A DNA stretch of 64,000 nucleotides from a virus. Shown piece by piece: positions 9,223 through 16,598 of this stretch. Position numbers and translations under genes: made by a program. How positions within the stretch are numbered: the stretch's first letter is position 1; each line of letters opens with the position of its first letter. The notes under the pieces are model-generated. The model was not told where the DNA came from and did no database searches. It saw only the letters and a list, made by a program, of their open reading frames with translations. The stretch is taken from positions 17,459-81,458 of IMG/VR virus record IMGVR_UViG_3300009008_000022. One strand, written 5' to 3'.

Positions 9223-9250
9223 CTGTAATTCCCCTTGGTTGTTATAACCC

Positions 9251-9279
9251 ATTATATCACAGATGTTTGCAGCAGTCAA
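9251..9279 (-). promoter_or_regulatory. Sigma70-type promoter (TTGACT-17-TATAAT)
   Basis: On the minus strand, -35 TTGACT is at 9274-9279 and a perfect -10 TATAAT at 9251-9256 with a 17-base spacer, in the short gap between two leftward genes. Transcription would start about 9244 and give the zincin gene a leader of about 22 bases containing its ribosome-binding site. Confidence 0.8.
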
Positions 9280-9299
9280 ATGCACGGTGCAGCGCCTTG

Positions 9300-9590
9300 C
9301 TACGCCCACCACGGATCGGCCGCCCAGGCTTGCCAGGCGGCCAGGCTTGCGTCGTCCATATATTTCAGGCGGTCCAGGTTCCAGCCGTGATAGGCATTCC
9401 AAACGTACAAGATGAAACGGGCCACCGCTTCGCTGCCGTGTGTTGGCTCCGGCCCGTCGAGCCACTTGAGCAGTAGCTCCACGTTCCACGGGTCCGCCCA
9501 GGGCTTGTCTCGCGCGCAGGGGAACGTCTTACACAGCTCAGTCATGCGCAGCTCTAGCGGAAAGATTGCTTTCAGTTCTGCCGGTGTCAT
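9300..9590 (-). CDS. Hypothetical protein, Trp-rich
   Basis: A 96 aa protein with AGGGAGG upstream of the ATG. Twelve aromatic residues, with a WNVELLLKWLDGPEP helix and a WQAWAADPWWA tail. No family recognised. Lies in the leftward operon just upstream of the internal promoter at 9251-9279. Confidence 0.6.
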   Translation of the reverse strand: MTPAELKAIFPLELRMTELCKTFPCARDKPWADPWNVELLLKWLDGPEPTHGSEAVARFILYVWNAYHGWNLDRLKYMDDASLAAWQAWAADPWWA

Positions 9591-9599
9591 GGTGCCTCC

Positions 9600-9908
9600 C
9601 TATCCGGTGAAGTAGATCGAAGCGCAGGCCAGGGCTTCGGCGTGGCCGCCCTTCATTGCGGTGTCGCGACCATCCCACCCGTCGCGGTATTTCCAGGCGC
9701 CGTCTGGGTAGCGCAACATGGAGGGGCCGAAACCCTCGAAGTTGCAGCTCACGAACCAGATCTCTTGCCCGTCCTCGGTTTCCATGCGCGTGTAAACCGC
9801 CTCGTTAGCAAAGCTCGGATCTTCTGACCAATGCTCCGCGGCGTTCTTGAGCAGCGCCAGATGCACCTCCCGCACGTCCGCGGGCATGTTTTCAGTTGGG
9901 GCGCTCAT
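9600..9908 (-). CDS. Hypothetical protein
   Basis: A 102 aa alpha/beta protein (EVHLALLKNAAEHW helix, QEIWFVSCNFEGFG strand pair, MLRYPDGAWKYRDG). Overlaps the upstream gene by 4 bases (ATGA), which indicates translational coupling. No family recognised; it may be an early host-interaction protein by position only. Confidence 0.6.
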   Translation of the reverse strand: MSAPTENMPADVREVHLALLKNAAEHWSEDPSFANEAVYTRMETEDGQEIWFVSCNFEGFGPSMLRYPDGAWKYRDGWDGRDTAMKGGHAEALACASIYFTG

Positions 9909-10213
9909 TCGTTGTCTCCAGTGGTGCCTTCCGGCACGATGATCAGTTCATCCAGCGCCCCGCACGTACACCGGCCAGCCACCTCGTTAATTCTCAGATT
10001 GCGCTTCAGGTATCGGCGGTCACTGTCAGCCCACCGCTTCTTCAGCGCCTCCCGCTCTGCTACCGCATAGTGCGCCTGTCGGATGAAGTACCAGACCGCC
10101 TCGCGAATGGTCTTGAACGGGATCAGCGCCTCTGGAGACATGACGGCCAGGACTATTTCCTCTAGTTCGGCCAGCGCCGCCTCAGCCTCAACCTGGACGG
10201 ATTCAACGCTCAT
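9905..10213 (-). CDS. Hypothetical protein
   Basis: A 102 aa, mostly helical acidic protein (two long helices, ESVQVEAEAALAELEEIVLAV and the AHYAVAEREALKKRW segment). It ends with a CTCG pair and an acidic tail. Overlaps both neighbours, so part of a tightly coupled operon. No family recognised. Confidence 0.6.
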   Translation of the reverse strand: MSVESVQVEAEAALAELEEIVLAVMSPEALIPFKTIREAVWYFIRQAHYAVAEREALKKRWADSDRRYLKRNLRINEVAGRCTCGALDELIIVPEGTTGDNE

Positions 10214-10535
10214 CGCCTGTGTCTCCTTGGGTGCTATTCAGCAACAGGATCCAACCAAACTGCTCGCACGCCACGCAGCAGACCACCCCAACGGGACGGC
10301 CGCCCATCCGATAGTCGAGCGTTAGCAGCTCGCCGCATTGCTCAGCTCGGCACACCGGGCACGGGTCCGCCCAGGGCGAACGGCCGGTGACGCTAACCTT
10401 GGCGCCGCCCAGCTCCGGCGGCAGAGTGACCCAATCCGGCCGATCTGCAATGACCATGGAGGGCGCTCCGATCTCCTCGGTGGCATCCATCACGATCTGG
10501 TTTGGCAGTCTCCCGCCCGTGTAAGTTTTTTTCAT
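10203..10535 (-). CDS. Zinc-ribbon hypothetical protein
   Basis: A 110 aa protein with CPVC...C and CCVAC cysteine clusters in the C-terminal half, consistent with a four-cysteine zinc ribbon. Its N-terminal half is beta-rich. Overlaps both neighbours (ATGA type). One of many small zinc-ribbon proteins in this early operon; role unknown. Confidence 0.6.
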   Translation of the reverse strand: MKKTYTGGRLPNQIVMDATEEIGAPSMVIADRPDWVTLPPELGGAKVSVTGRSPWADPCPVCRAEQCGELLTLDYRMGGRPVGVVCCVACEQFGWILLLNSTQGDTGDER

Positions 10536-10891
10536 GCTGACAACTCCTCTTTTTGGGCTTTCACCATGCGGTCAATTTCCTCGTCCAGCCCCGCGCGCAC
10601 CACGCGGCTGGCGTGATAGGTTTTGCGCAGGTAGATGCTCACCGCGAGCTGCACCGACAGCTTGTCCTCCGGCCGCCAGGGCACCATGATCACCCAATGC
10701 AGGTTGCGGGCGCGGTAGACGATCCGTGGCCGGCTGGTTTCGGACAGGCCCGTCACCAGCAGTCCGTCACCCTCAGCCAGCTCCATGCTGGTTTCGGCGC
10801 TCCAATCCTCCACAAGATCGGCCAGCCGATCCTGATTGCCGGTGACGCAGCGCAAATCAGCGGTGATCCAGTCCACCAGGCGGGGCTTCAT
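10532..10891 (-). CDS. Hypothetical protein downstream of helicase
   Basis: A 119 aa protein. The start at 10891 overlaps the stop of the helicase gene by 4 bases. Alpha/beta with a central amphipathic beta hairpin (PRIVYRARNLHWVIMV) and a helical C-terminus. No family recognised. The coupling to the helicase may reflect a shared role, but nothing in the sequence proves it. Confidence 0.6.
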   Translation of the reverse strand: MKPRLVDWITADLRCVTGNQDRLADLVEDWSAETSMELAEGDGLLVTGLSETSRPRIVYRARNLHWVIMVPWRPEDKLSVQLAVSIYLRKTYHASRVVRAGLDEEIDRMVKAQKEELSA

Positions 10892-12948
10892 GCTGTTTTC
10901 TCCTTGGGGTCCAGGCTTAGCGCCTCCCAGATATGCGGCCCAAGCTGGCGCCGGTAGGTGCGCGCCAGGCGCGTGCACAGCCAAACCTGCCCATCGGTGA
11001 GCTTGCCGGCCGCGGCAACAGAGGCCAATTCGTGCCCGATCCGGGTGTCGATCTTGTTAAATCCGGCGCCGTCCTCGGTCTGGGCGCCGTCGCACCGGCC
11101 GGCCAGGGTCATAACAGCCTCACCGGCGGCCTGACGCTGCGCCTCAGAGGCTTTCGGGTATTGCCGGGGGCGTTGGGGCCGCTTGCGGCCAGAGGGCGAC
11201 ACAGGCTCGGTGATGAGGGGCGCGGCGGTGTCGTTGTCCAGGGCCTTGTCCGCCCATGCCTGTTTTTGCACCAGCGCCTTAGCCATTTTGGAGTCCAGGC
11301 TGCCGTCGAACACGAGGTGTTGCACCAGCACGGCGTTTTCCTGCCCGATGCGGTGGGCGCGGTCCTCTGCCTGGCTCATGTCGCCAGGGGTCCAGGCCAA
11401 CTCGACAAACAGCACCGTGCTCGCCGCGGTGAGCGTGATCCCCACCCCGGCGGCCTTGATCTGGCCCACGAACACCCGCACGTCCGGGTCATTCTGGAAC
11501 CGGTCGATTGATACCTGGCGCGCGTCCATGCCCATCCGGCCGTCCAGCTTCACGGCCTGGGCGCCGAAGTGCTCCATGAGCGCGTCGATTACGTCATGGT
11601 GGTGGGCAAAAACGATGAGCTTGTCCTCTGTCGCTTCCAGCGCGTCGTCAATGTGCCCGGTGGCCGCCTCGACCTTTGCCAGCGCCAGTTTGTGCCGCGC
11701 CTGGGAGATCTCGGTAAACGCGAGCTGCATACCGTCCTTCAAGCGCGCCACCGCGGCCTGATAGGCGTCCTCGTTACCCGCCGCCGCGGCCAGTTCCAAA
11801 TCATCCCTGATTGCGTCGAGCTTATCCTCGTGGGCGGCCCATGCGCGCTGCTCCTGCTCCACCAGGCCGGAGCTGCCATTGGGCGGCAGTTCGATAACCT
11901 GGCGGCGCTTGGGCGGCAGCTCGGTTAAAACGTCGGCTTTCAGCCGGCGCACCATGACCGTGGCGCGGAGCTTTTCTTGCAGCTCGGGCAGGTTGCTGGC
12001 GCCGTCCATGTCCCAGCCCCACCGGGTTTGCTGGGCGTTGCAGTACCGCTTGGCGAAGGTGAAGAAGTTGCGCCAGGTGTCCGGGTCCAGGGCGTTGATC
12101 AGCGGAAACATCTCTTTCGGCCGGTTGAGCATCGGCGTTCCGGTGAGCAGCACCACGCGGCCGGCGCGGTGCACCAGGCCGTCTTTCGCTGCGATCTTCT
12201 TTCGTGGCTTGGCGGTGCGGCCGAAGCAGGCGACGGTGCGCTTGGCTTCGGGATTCTTGCAGTAGTGCGCCTCGTCCATGACCAGCAAATCCCACTCGCG
12301 AGCCATGAGCGAGTCAAACACCTCGGACTTGAGCAGCCGCTCGTAGTTGACGATAACCAGGGTGGCCGCGGCCGGAACCGGCGCGGTTTCCTCCACGACG
12401 TAAGGCGCCCAATGATCATCGGTGAGCCAGCGACCCGCCTCGCGGAACCAGTTGATGCGCAGGCTGGCCGGCACCACGATCAGGGCGGTGCGCGCGTCGG
12501 GGTCCGCGTTGAGGATCCCAAGCGCCTGGATCGTCTTTCCCAGGCCCATTTCATCACCGATCAAGGTGGCGCGGCGGCCCATGGCGTAGGCGATACCAGC
12601 GCGCTGATACGGCAGGTAGTCGTAGCCCTCCGGCGCGGGAATGTCCAAGTCGGTGGCGTCGGTGGCACGGGACGCCTCCACCGCGGCGGTGTGCTCGCCC
12701 AGGGCGGCGCGGGCACCATCGTCGGCATACTCGCTCAGGCGCGCGGCCTTGGCCGTGTCGGGGGTCCACCAGTGACCACCGGGCACGCCAGCCTCGCACG
12801 CCTTGCAGGGGTACTTTTTGCCGCGCCACTCCCGCTCGCCCGCGCAGCCCTTGGGGTGCCACCAGAAGCCGGCGTTTTTAACGGTTGCCTTTTCTTCAAA
12901 GTCGGACTCGGCGTAGAAGGCGCCGCCCTTGTGTAGTAGCAGCATCAT
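10888..12948 (-). CDS. SNF2-family (SMARCAL1-like) DNA helicase/translocase
   Basis: A 686 aa protein. N-terminal 60 residues hold CAGE...CKAC cysteines (possible zinc knuckle; FWWHPKGC). Two RecA-like domains follow: Walker A GDEMGLGKT (131-139), DEAH (225-228), LLTGTP (267-272), motif VI QAEDRAHRIGQ (526-536). The compact form without a long insert and the EDRAHRIGQ motif recall SMARCAL1/HARP-type annealing helicases, which remodel forks and reanneal ssDNA bubbles. I infer a role in early replication or in restarting forks. It is the largest gene of the leftward operon and is coupled at both ends by 4-base overlaps. Confidence 0.9.
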   Translation of the reverse strand: MMLLLHKGGAFYAESDFEEKATVKNAGFWWHPKGCAGEREWRGKKYPCKACEAGVPGGHWWTPDTAKAARLSEYADDGARAALGEHTAAVEASRATDATDLDIPAPEGYDYLPYQRAGIAYAMGRRATLIGDEMGLGKTIQALGILNADPDARTALIVVPASLRINWFREAGRWLTDDHWAPYVVEETAPVPAAATLVIVNYERLLKSEVFDSLMAREWDLLVMDEAHYCKNPEAKRTVACFGRTAKPRKKIAAKDGLVHRAGRVVLLTGTPMLNRPKEMFPLINALDPDTWRNFFTFAKRYCNAQQTRWGWDMDGASNLPELQEKLRATVMVRRLKADVLTELPPKRRQVIELPPNGSSGLVEQEQRAWAAHEDKLDAIRDDLELAAAAGNEDAYQAAVARLKDGMQLAFTEISQARHKLALAKVEAATGHIDDALEATEDKLIVFAHHHDVIDALMEHFGAQAVKLDGRMGMDARQVSIDRFQNDPDVRVFVGQIKAAGVGITLTAASTVLFVELAWTPGDMSQAEDRAHRIGQENAVLVQHLVFDGSLDSKMAKALVQKQAWADKALDNDTAAPLITEPVSPSGRKRPQRPRQYPKASEAQRQAAGEAVMTLAGRCDGAQTEDGAGFNKIDTRIGHELASVAAAGKLTDGQVWLCTRLARTYRRQLGPHIWEALSLDPKEKTA

Positions 12949-13133
12949 TCCACCTCGGTCGGGTCCAGCTCGGACAGCTCGGTAACGTAGGTGTTCATGT
13001 TGCCCTGGCTCAGCTCATGGGCGAGCGCGCTTGCGTCGTCGGTGCCCATCTCCTCTAGGTGGTCCGCCAGATCCAACATGGCCGTGAGCAGCTTGTGGGC
13101 CGCGGATTGAACATCTCCGAACAGATCTTCCAT
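12945..13133 (-). CDS. Hypothetical small acidic protein
   Basis: A 62 aa acidic helical protein (MEDLFGDVQSAAHKLL..., ELSELDPTEVE), 4-base overlap with the helicase start, which suggests coupled production. Acidic mimics of DNA occur in phages, but this one is short and I see nothing to support that role. Confidence 0.55.
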   Translation of the reverse strand: MEDLFGDVQSAAHKLLTAMLDLADHLEEMGTDDASALAHELSQGNMNTYVTELSELDPTEVE

Positions 13134-13145
13134 GGTTCGTGTCTC

Positions 13146-13532
13146 CTAGACGTTGGGGAAGGAAAGTTGCTGTGCTCCGGCCGTGCTGCGCTTGGGGCGC
13201 TTACGCACCGCCTGGCCGCCCTTGATGGTGTGGCAGTCGCCACAGAGCCAGTCGTCGCCCACCTTGCGCCAGTCCTCTGCATAAGCGGCATGGTCCGCCT
13301 GGCCGCAGTCGGGGCAAACGGCGTCAACCGGCGGGTAGTAGGCGGCAACTCGCCCTGGCGCGGGGTAGTAGCCGACAGAGTAAATCGACTCATCCTTGAT
13401 CTCGGTGTCGCGCTGGCCGTTGGGGTGCTCCCAGATAATCGCCTGGTAGACGCGGCCGTGCACGGCGGCCTTGCCGCGGTAGACGATCTCCCGCGGTGGC
13501 CCTGGCGCTACTTCGCTGATTCGCCGGCCCAT
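13146..13532 (-). CDS. Zinc-ribbon hypothetical protein with QQLSF tail
   Basis: A 128 aa protein with CPDC and CGDC pairs about 30 residues apart (zinc ribbon). The N-terminal half is beta-rich (REIVYRGKAAVHGRVYQAII). It ends AQQLSFPNV, a near match to the sliding-clamp-binding consensus. Overlaps the upstream gene by one base. No named family. Confidence 0.6.
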   Translation of the reverse strand: MGRRISEVAPGPPREIVYRGKAAVHGRVYQAIIWEHPNGQRDTEIKDESIYSVGYYPAPGRVAAYYPPVDAVCPDCGQADHAAYAEDWRKVGDDWLCGDCHTIKGGQAVRKRPKRSTAGAQQLSFPNV

Positions 13533-13843
13533 TAGCGCACCACCTTTTGAGCCCAGGCTGACAGGGGCGCGGCCGGAGCTTCGCCGCGGCGGTTGGCCTG
13601 GTAGTAGGCGCGCAGCTCAGCCTCGCGGCGCCAAACCGTGTTGCGGACGTGATCGTAGCTCTCGCCGGCCGGCTGATCTTCGGCGCCCTCGGTCCAGGCC
13701 GCGTCCCGCTTCGCGTGGCTCAGTCGGATGGTGGCGCCGTCGCCGTAGTTGGCGACCAAGCAAGCGGCGTCCTCGACGTGCTTACAGGCGGCAACATAGC
13801 GGCCTTCAGGGTTGAACACCTTGTATCTCGGAGCTGCTGCCAT
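13532..13843 (-). CDS. Hypothetical protein, first gene of leftward operon
   Basis: A 103 aa basic protein. Start at 13843 is set by GGGAGG 6 bases upstream; the longer form from 13876 has no site. YKVFNPEGRYVAACKHVEDAA is followed by a helical Arg-rich tail. No family recognised. It directly follows the leftward promoter at 13877-13905. Confidence 0.65.
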   Translation of the reverse strand: MAAAPRYKVFNPEGRYVAACKHVEDAACLVANYGDGATIRLSHAKRDAAWTEGAEDQPAGESYDHVRNTVWRREAELRAYYQANRRGEAPAAPLSAWAQKVVR

Positions 13844-13873
13844 TTTGAGCCTCCCTTGCTCTGTCCTTTCACC

Positions 13874-13896
13874 CACAATCTAATTGCTGCATTGTG
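13874..13896. promoter_or_regulatory. Inverted repeat CACAAT-11-ATTGTG over leftward -10
   Basis: CACAAT at 13874-13879 pairs with ATTGTG at 13891-13896. A further CAATGTG at 13910-13916 and ACATTGTGG at 13943-13951 repeat the same core. The dyad covers the -10 of the leftward promoter, so it could be an operator controlling the divergent pair. No repressor can be assigned. Confidence 0.4.
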
Positions 13897-13905
13897 CTGT
13901 GTCAA
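13877..13905 (-). promoter_or_regulatory. Leftward sigma70-type promoter (TTGACA-17-TAGATT)
   Basis: Minus-strand TTGACA at 13900-13905 and TAGATT at 13877-13882 with a 17-base spacer. It would drive the whole 7067-13843 operon. Confidence 0.7.
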
Positions 13906-13919
13906 GGTGCAATGTGATG

Positions 13920-13947
13920 TTGACAGCAGCTCTGGCGTGGCTACATT
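13920..13947 (+). promoter_or_regulatory. Rightward sigma70-type promoter (TTGACA-16-TACATT)
   Basis: TTGACA at 13920-13925 and TACATT at 13942-13947 with a 16-base spacer, 30 bases before the start of the 13978 gene. Its -35 lies 15 bases from that of the leftward promoter, giving a compact divergent control region. Confidence 0.65.
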
Positions 13948-13977
13948 GTGGTTGAGGGGAAAGCCAAGGAGGCGAGG

Positions 13978-14298
13978 ATGAAAACCAAAACGGTCGGAGC
14001 AACGGATTACTACAACGCGCTGCCCAACTGGAAGCCCTGGAAAGACGGCGACGGCAACCCGGCGGCCTGGGCTGAGCTGGCCTGGAGCGGCGACGGCGAG
14101 CCCCCCGCCCTGGGCGAGCGGGTGAACATCAACTTCAACGGCCTGGGCGACGGCGAGGTGGAGGGCTACTTCGGGGAGCACGGCTTCCTCGGGGTGCTGG
14201 TCAAGCTGGACCGGCCGCCGGCCTGGTACACCCGGCAGAACGGCGCGGACGCGCCCGCTTACGCCTTCGGCGCCGAGTGCGCGCCGCCCACCAACTAG
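13978..14298 (+). CDS. Hypothetical early protein
   Basis: A 106 aa acidic, Trp/Gly-rich protein. Start at 13978 has AAGGAGGCGAGG upstream. Beta-rich, with a central GERVNINFNGLGDGEVEGYF segment like a small SH3-type barrel. No family recognised. First gene rightward from the divergent promoter. Confidence 0.65.
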   Translation: MKTKTVGATDYYNALPNWKPWKDGDGNPAAWAELAWSGDGEPPALGERVNINFNGLGDGEVEGYFGEHGFLGVLVKLDRPPAWYTRQNGADAPAYAFGAECAPPTN

Positions 14299-14310
14299 GG
14301 AGGTGACAAA

Positions 14311-14853
14311 GTGACCGCTTACAAGCTCGACAAGGTGCCGGAGGCCGCTTCGGTGCTCTGGATTCTCGGTGACGATCAGGACGCGGAGATCGGCGTGTGC
14401 AAGCTGGCGGCGTTCCTGGCGGACAACGAATCCATGGAGCCGGCCGAACTTTGGGCGCTGGCTTCCCTGGAGCCGGGGCAGCTCCACACCGGCGGCGGCG
14501 GCGCGGCGCCCATCTGGCGCGTGCTCCGGCTGACGGATGAGTCAGAGTGCATGGGAGTGACCACCTGGCCCACGGTGGCCCTGGTGGACGACAGCGCCGA
14601 AACGCGGTGGGTTTACCGCGGGTGGGATAGCGGCGGCGACGACATGGAGTTTTACCAGGGCTACGGCGACCGGCTGTCTTACCCTGACTGGTCAGACGAC
14701 GCGGCGGTCAAGACCTGGGCGCGCACGCTGGCCGCCCAGCTCGCCGGAGCCGGAGAGGCTATCTGGCTCGCCAAGATTAGAACCTGCCCCACTTGCGGGA
14801 TGCACTACACGCCGGCCACCGGAACCTGCCCCCACGGCCAGCGCAGCAAGTAG
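14311..14853 (+). CDS. Hypothetical protein with C-terminal zinc ribbon
   Basis: A 180 aa protein with a GTG start behind GGGAGG. The body is alpha/beta and unrecognised. The C-terminus has CPTCGMHY...CPHG, a four-ligand zinc-binding tail. Ends just before the strong promoter at 14858-14886. Confidence 0.6.
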   Translation: MTAYKLDKVPEAASVLWILGDDQDAEIGVCKLAAFLADNESMEPAELWALASLEPGQLHTGGGGAAPIWRVLRLTDESECMGVTTWPTVALVDDSAETRWVYRGWDSGGDDMEFYQGYGDRLSYPDWSDDAAVKTWARTLAAQLAGAGEAIWLAKIRTCPTCGMHYTPATGTCPHGQRSK

Positions 14854-14857
14854 CCGC

Positions 14858-14886
14858 TTGACACTCCAGATTGCATCACCTATAAA
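14858..14886 (+). promoter_or_regulatory. Sigma70-type promoter (TTGACA-17-TATAAA)
   Basis: TTGACA at 14858-14863 and TATAAA at 14881-14886 with a 17-base spacer, the best rightward promoter in the window. It would drive the rightward early genes. An 80-base leader follows. Confidence 0.8.
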
Positions 14887-14895
14887 TTGAATCCA

Positions 14896-14955
14896 GGCGC
14901 GCTGGCGCGGCTACCCATTGCCCCCCCCTCGATGGACCCGCCGCCCTAGCGCGCC
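14896..14955 (+). promoter_or_regulatory. Structured leader with GGCGCGCT/AGCGCGCC stem
   Basis: In the transcript leader, GGCGCGCT (14896-14903) can pair with AGCGCGCC (14948-14955) over 44 bases that include an eight-base C tract; TTTT follows. This could be an attenuator or a structure affecting the start at 14976. Function not known. Confidence 0.35.
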
Positions 14956-14975
14956 ATTTTCATAAGGGGCACGCC

Positions 14976-15443
14976 ATGACTCACATCCGAAACACAGAGC
15001 ATTTGATCGCCTGGCTTGAAGCCAGCGGATACCGCAATATCGTGCTGGCGGTGGGCGACCTGTTGAACGTGCTGCCGGACTGGCAACGGATCGTCGCGGC
15101 AGAGGCCATGGGCGCGCACGCAGGCCGCTTGCCGGACGGCCCGCGGCCGGACGTTGACAGCCTGGACGGTGCCGCCCTGGGCGAGCTGCTGCGCAACCTG
15201 GCGGTGGACGGCTATCTGTGCCTGCCCGTGGATTACCTGGCCGGCCTGGACATGGATCGGCTGGCCGCGCTGCAAGAGGCGGTGTTTGCGTATCGCGAGT
15301 ATCGGCAGGCCATGTTTAAGCCGACTGTTTGGGAGGTTTGCGGCTGCGACGATCCTACTCGCTGCCCCATGTGCGACGGCCGCGGAGAGGTGGAGGTTTG
15401 CGTGGAGCTGAGCGAAGCTGAGCAAGAGCTGGCCCGCGGATAA
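14976..15443 (+). CDS. Hypothetical protein with CxC..CxxC zinc motif
   Basis: A 155 aa protein with AAGGGGCACGCC before the ATG. Helical N-terminal 110 residues, then CGCDDPTRCPMCDGRGEVEV, a DnaJ-like CxxCxG cysteine cluster that may bind zinc, and an acidic tail. No named family. First gene under the 14858 promoter. Confidence 0.6.
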   Translation: MTHIRNTEHLIAWLEASGYRNIVLAVGDLLNVLPDWQRIVAAEAMGAHAGRLPDGPRPDVDSLDGAALGELLRNLAVDGYLCLPVDYLAGLDMDRLAALQEAVFAYREYRQAMFKPTVWEVCGCDDPTRCPMCDGRGEVEVCVELSEAEQELARG

Positions 15444-15490
15444 CTGTCCACAAGGCCGCGCATTCTAGCACTTCCCCGTCGAGAAAGCCT

Positions 15491-15533
15491 GTTGACAACC
15501 TGTTGACTTAAAAAAACTTGCCAACGGTTGCCA
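15491..15533 (+). promoter_or_regulatory. Direct-repeat region upstream of RHH gene
   Basis: GTTGAC occurs at 15491-15496 and 15502-15507 (11-base step) and TTGCCA at 15518-15523 and 15528-15533 (10-base step). Helical-turn-spaced direct repeats are typical of ribbon-helix-helix operators, and an RHH gene starts at 15555. No convincing promoter is seen. Confidence 0.35.
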
Positions 15534-15554
15534 GCCTTTGCTAGTTTGGCCGGC

Positions 15555-15737
15555 ATGGCAATTTCAATCTCGTTATCCATTCCCGAAGATCTCAAAAAGA
15601 AGCTCGACGCAGCCCACGCCGCGGCGGTGAAAGACTTGCCGGACGGCGCCACACTTTCATGGTCCGCGTTCGTGTGCTCCCACTTGCGTGACTCTCTGGG
15701 CAACGGTCACAAGGCCAAAAAACGCACCGCAAAATAG
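15555..15737 (+). CDS. Ribbon-helix-helix protein
   Basis: A 60 aa protein, start at 15555 rather than the in-frame 15528. AISISLSIPEDLKKKLDAAHAAA is a strand followed by a helix, then a second helix (LSWSAFVCSHLRDSL) and a lysine tail: a CopG-like repressor. Its own upstream region carries paired direct repeats (15491-15533), so autoregulation is plausible. Confidence 0.65.
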   Translation: MAISISLSIPEDLKKKLDAAHAAAVKDLPDGATLSWSAFVCSHLRDSLGNGHKAKKRTAK

Positions 15738-15746
15738 GGGGGAGTC

Positions 15747-16598
15747 ATGGCAAAGAAACGTCCGGCGTTTCAGTTCTACCCTGGCGACTGGCGGCGCGAT
15801 CTGAGCTTGCAAAGCTGCTCGCTCATGGCTCGTGGGCTTTGGTTTGAGATCATGTGCCTGGCCCATGACGGCAAGCCGTATGGGCACCTGAAAGTCAACG
15901 GCCACGCGATCAAGGTGGAACAGCTCGCGCGCATGGTGGGCGAAGGGCTGGACAACGTGCGCGCCGGCCTGGCCGAGCTGGAGAATGCCGGGGTGTTTTC
16001 GCGCGCCGATGATGGAACGATCTACAGCCGGCGCATGGTGCGGGATGAGAAAACCAGGGAGGCGCGACGGCTGGCCGGCTTGAAGGGCGGCAACCCTGCT
16101 TTGCTTAACCAAGGGGATAACCCGCGGGATAAGCAATCCGTAGCAGATGCAGATGCAAATGCAGAAAGCAAGGGAGGGGGTGCAGGGGGAGGGAAGCCGA
16201 AACCCTGGGAGGATGAAGCCTGGCCCGGTCACGCGCTGGTCAAGCTCTGGTTTGAGGGACACCCGTATTTTGCCGGCAATGGGGGGCGGGTGACAGAGCC
16301 CGTGCGAAAGCGCGTGGTCAAGGCGGTGGACGGGCTGCTCCGGCTAGATGAGCGCGACCCGGAGCAAGTGTTCCTGATGTTTCGCTGGATATTCAGGGAT
16401 GCGCCGCGCGGAGACTGGCAAGGGTGGGCGGCCGTCATGCGCAACCCGCAGAAGCTCCGCGAGCTGAGCAAGGACGGGATCAGTCGATATTGGGACGTGA
16501 TTAAAGACCAGATGGATAACCCGCGGAAGCCGAGCGGGGGCGGCCGGCGCCACGAGCCGACCATGGAGGAACTGCGCCGTTCCTGGGAGGGTGAATGA
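15747..16598 (+). CDS. DUF1376-type phage replication protein
   Basis: A 283 aa protein with GGGGGGAG upstream. Opens RPAFQFYPGDWRRD...LSLQSCSLMARGLWFEIM, the signature of DUF1376/YdaU-like replication initiator or replisome-organiser proteins, with a winged-helix-like N-terminus. A low-complexity linker about residues 115-150 (NPALLNQGDNP then ADADAN and Gly-rich) is followed by a helical C-terminal domain. Followed by a DnaC-like loader with 4-base overlap, the usual pair. A decayed second copy of its linker region lies at 38249-38372. Confidence 0.8.
   Translation: MAKKRPAFQFYPGDWRRDLSLQSCSLMARGLWFEIMCLAHDGKPYGHLKVNGHAIKVEQLARMVGEGLDNVRAGLAELENAGVFSRADDGTIYSRRMVRDEKTREARRLAGLKGGNPALLNQGDNPRDKQSVADADANAESKGGGAGGGKPKPWEDEAWPGHALVKLWFEGHPYFAGNGGRVTEPVRKRVVKAVDGLLRLDERDPEQVFLMFRWIFRDAPRGDWQGWAAVMRNPQKLRELSKDGISRYWDVIKDQMDNPRKPSGGGRRHEPTMEELRRSWEGE

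Noticed and set aside
16110-16200. Low-complexity GAT/GCA repeat as a mobile repeat
   Set aside because: It is a normal Ala/Asp and Gly-rich linker of the DUF1376 protein; only its second copy at 38249 is informative.
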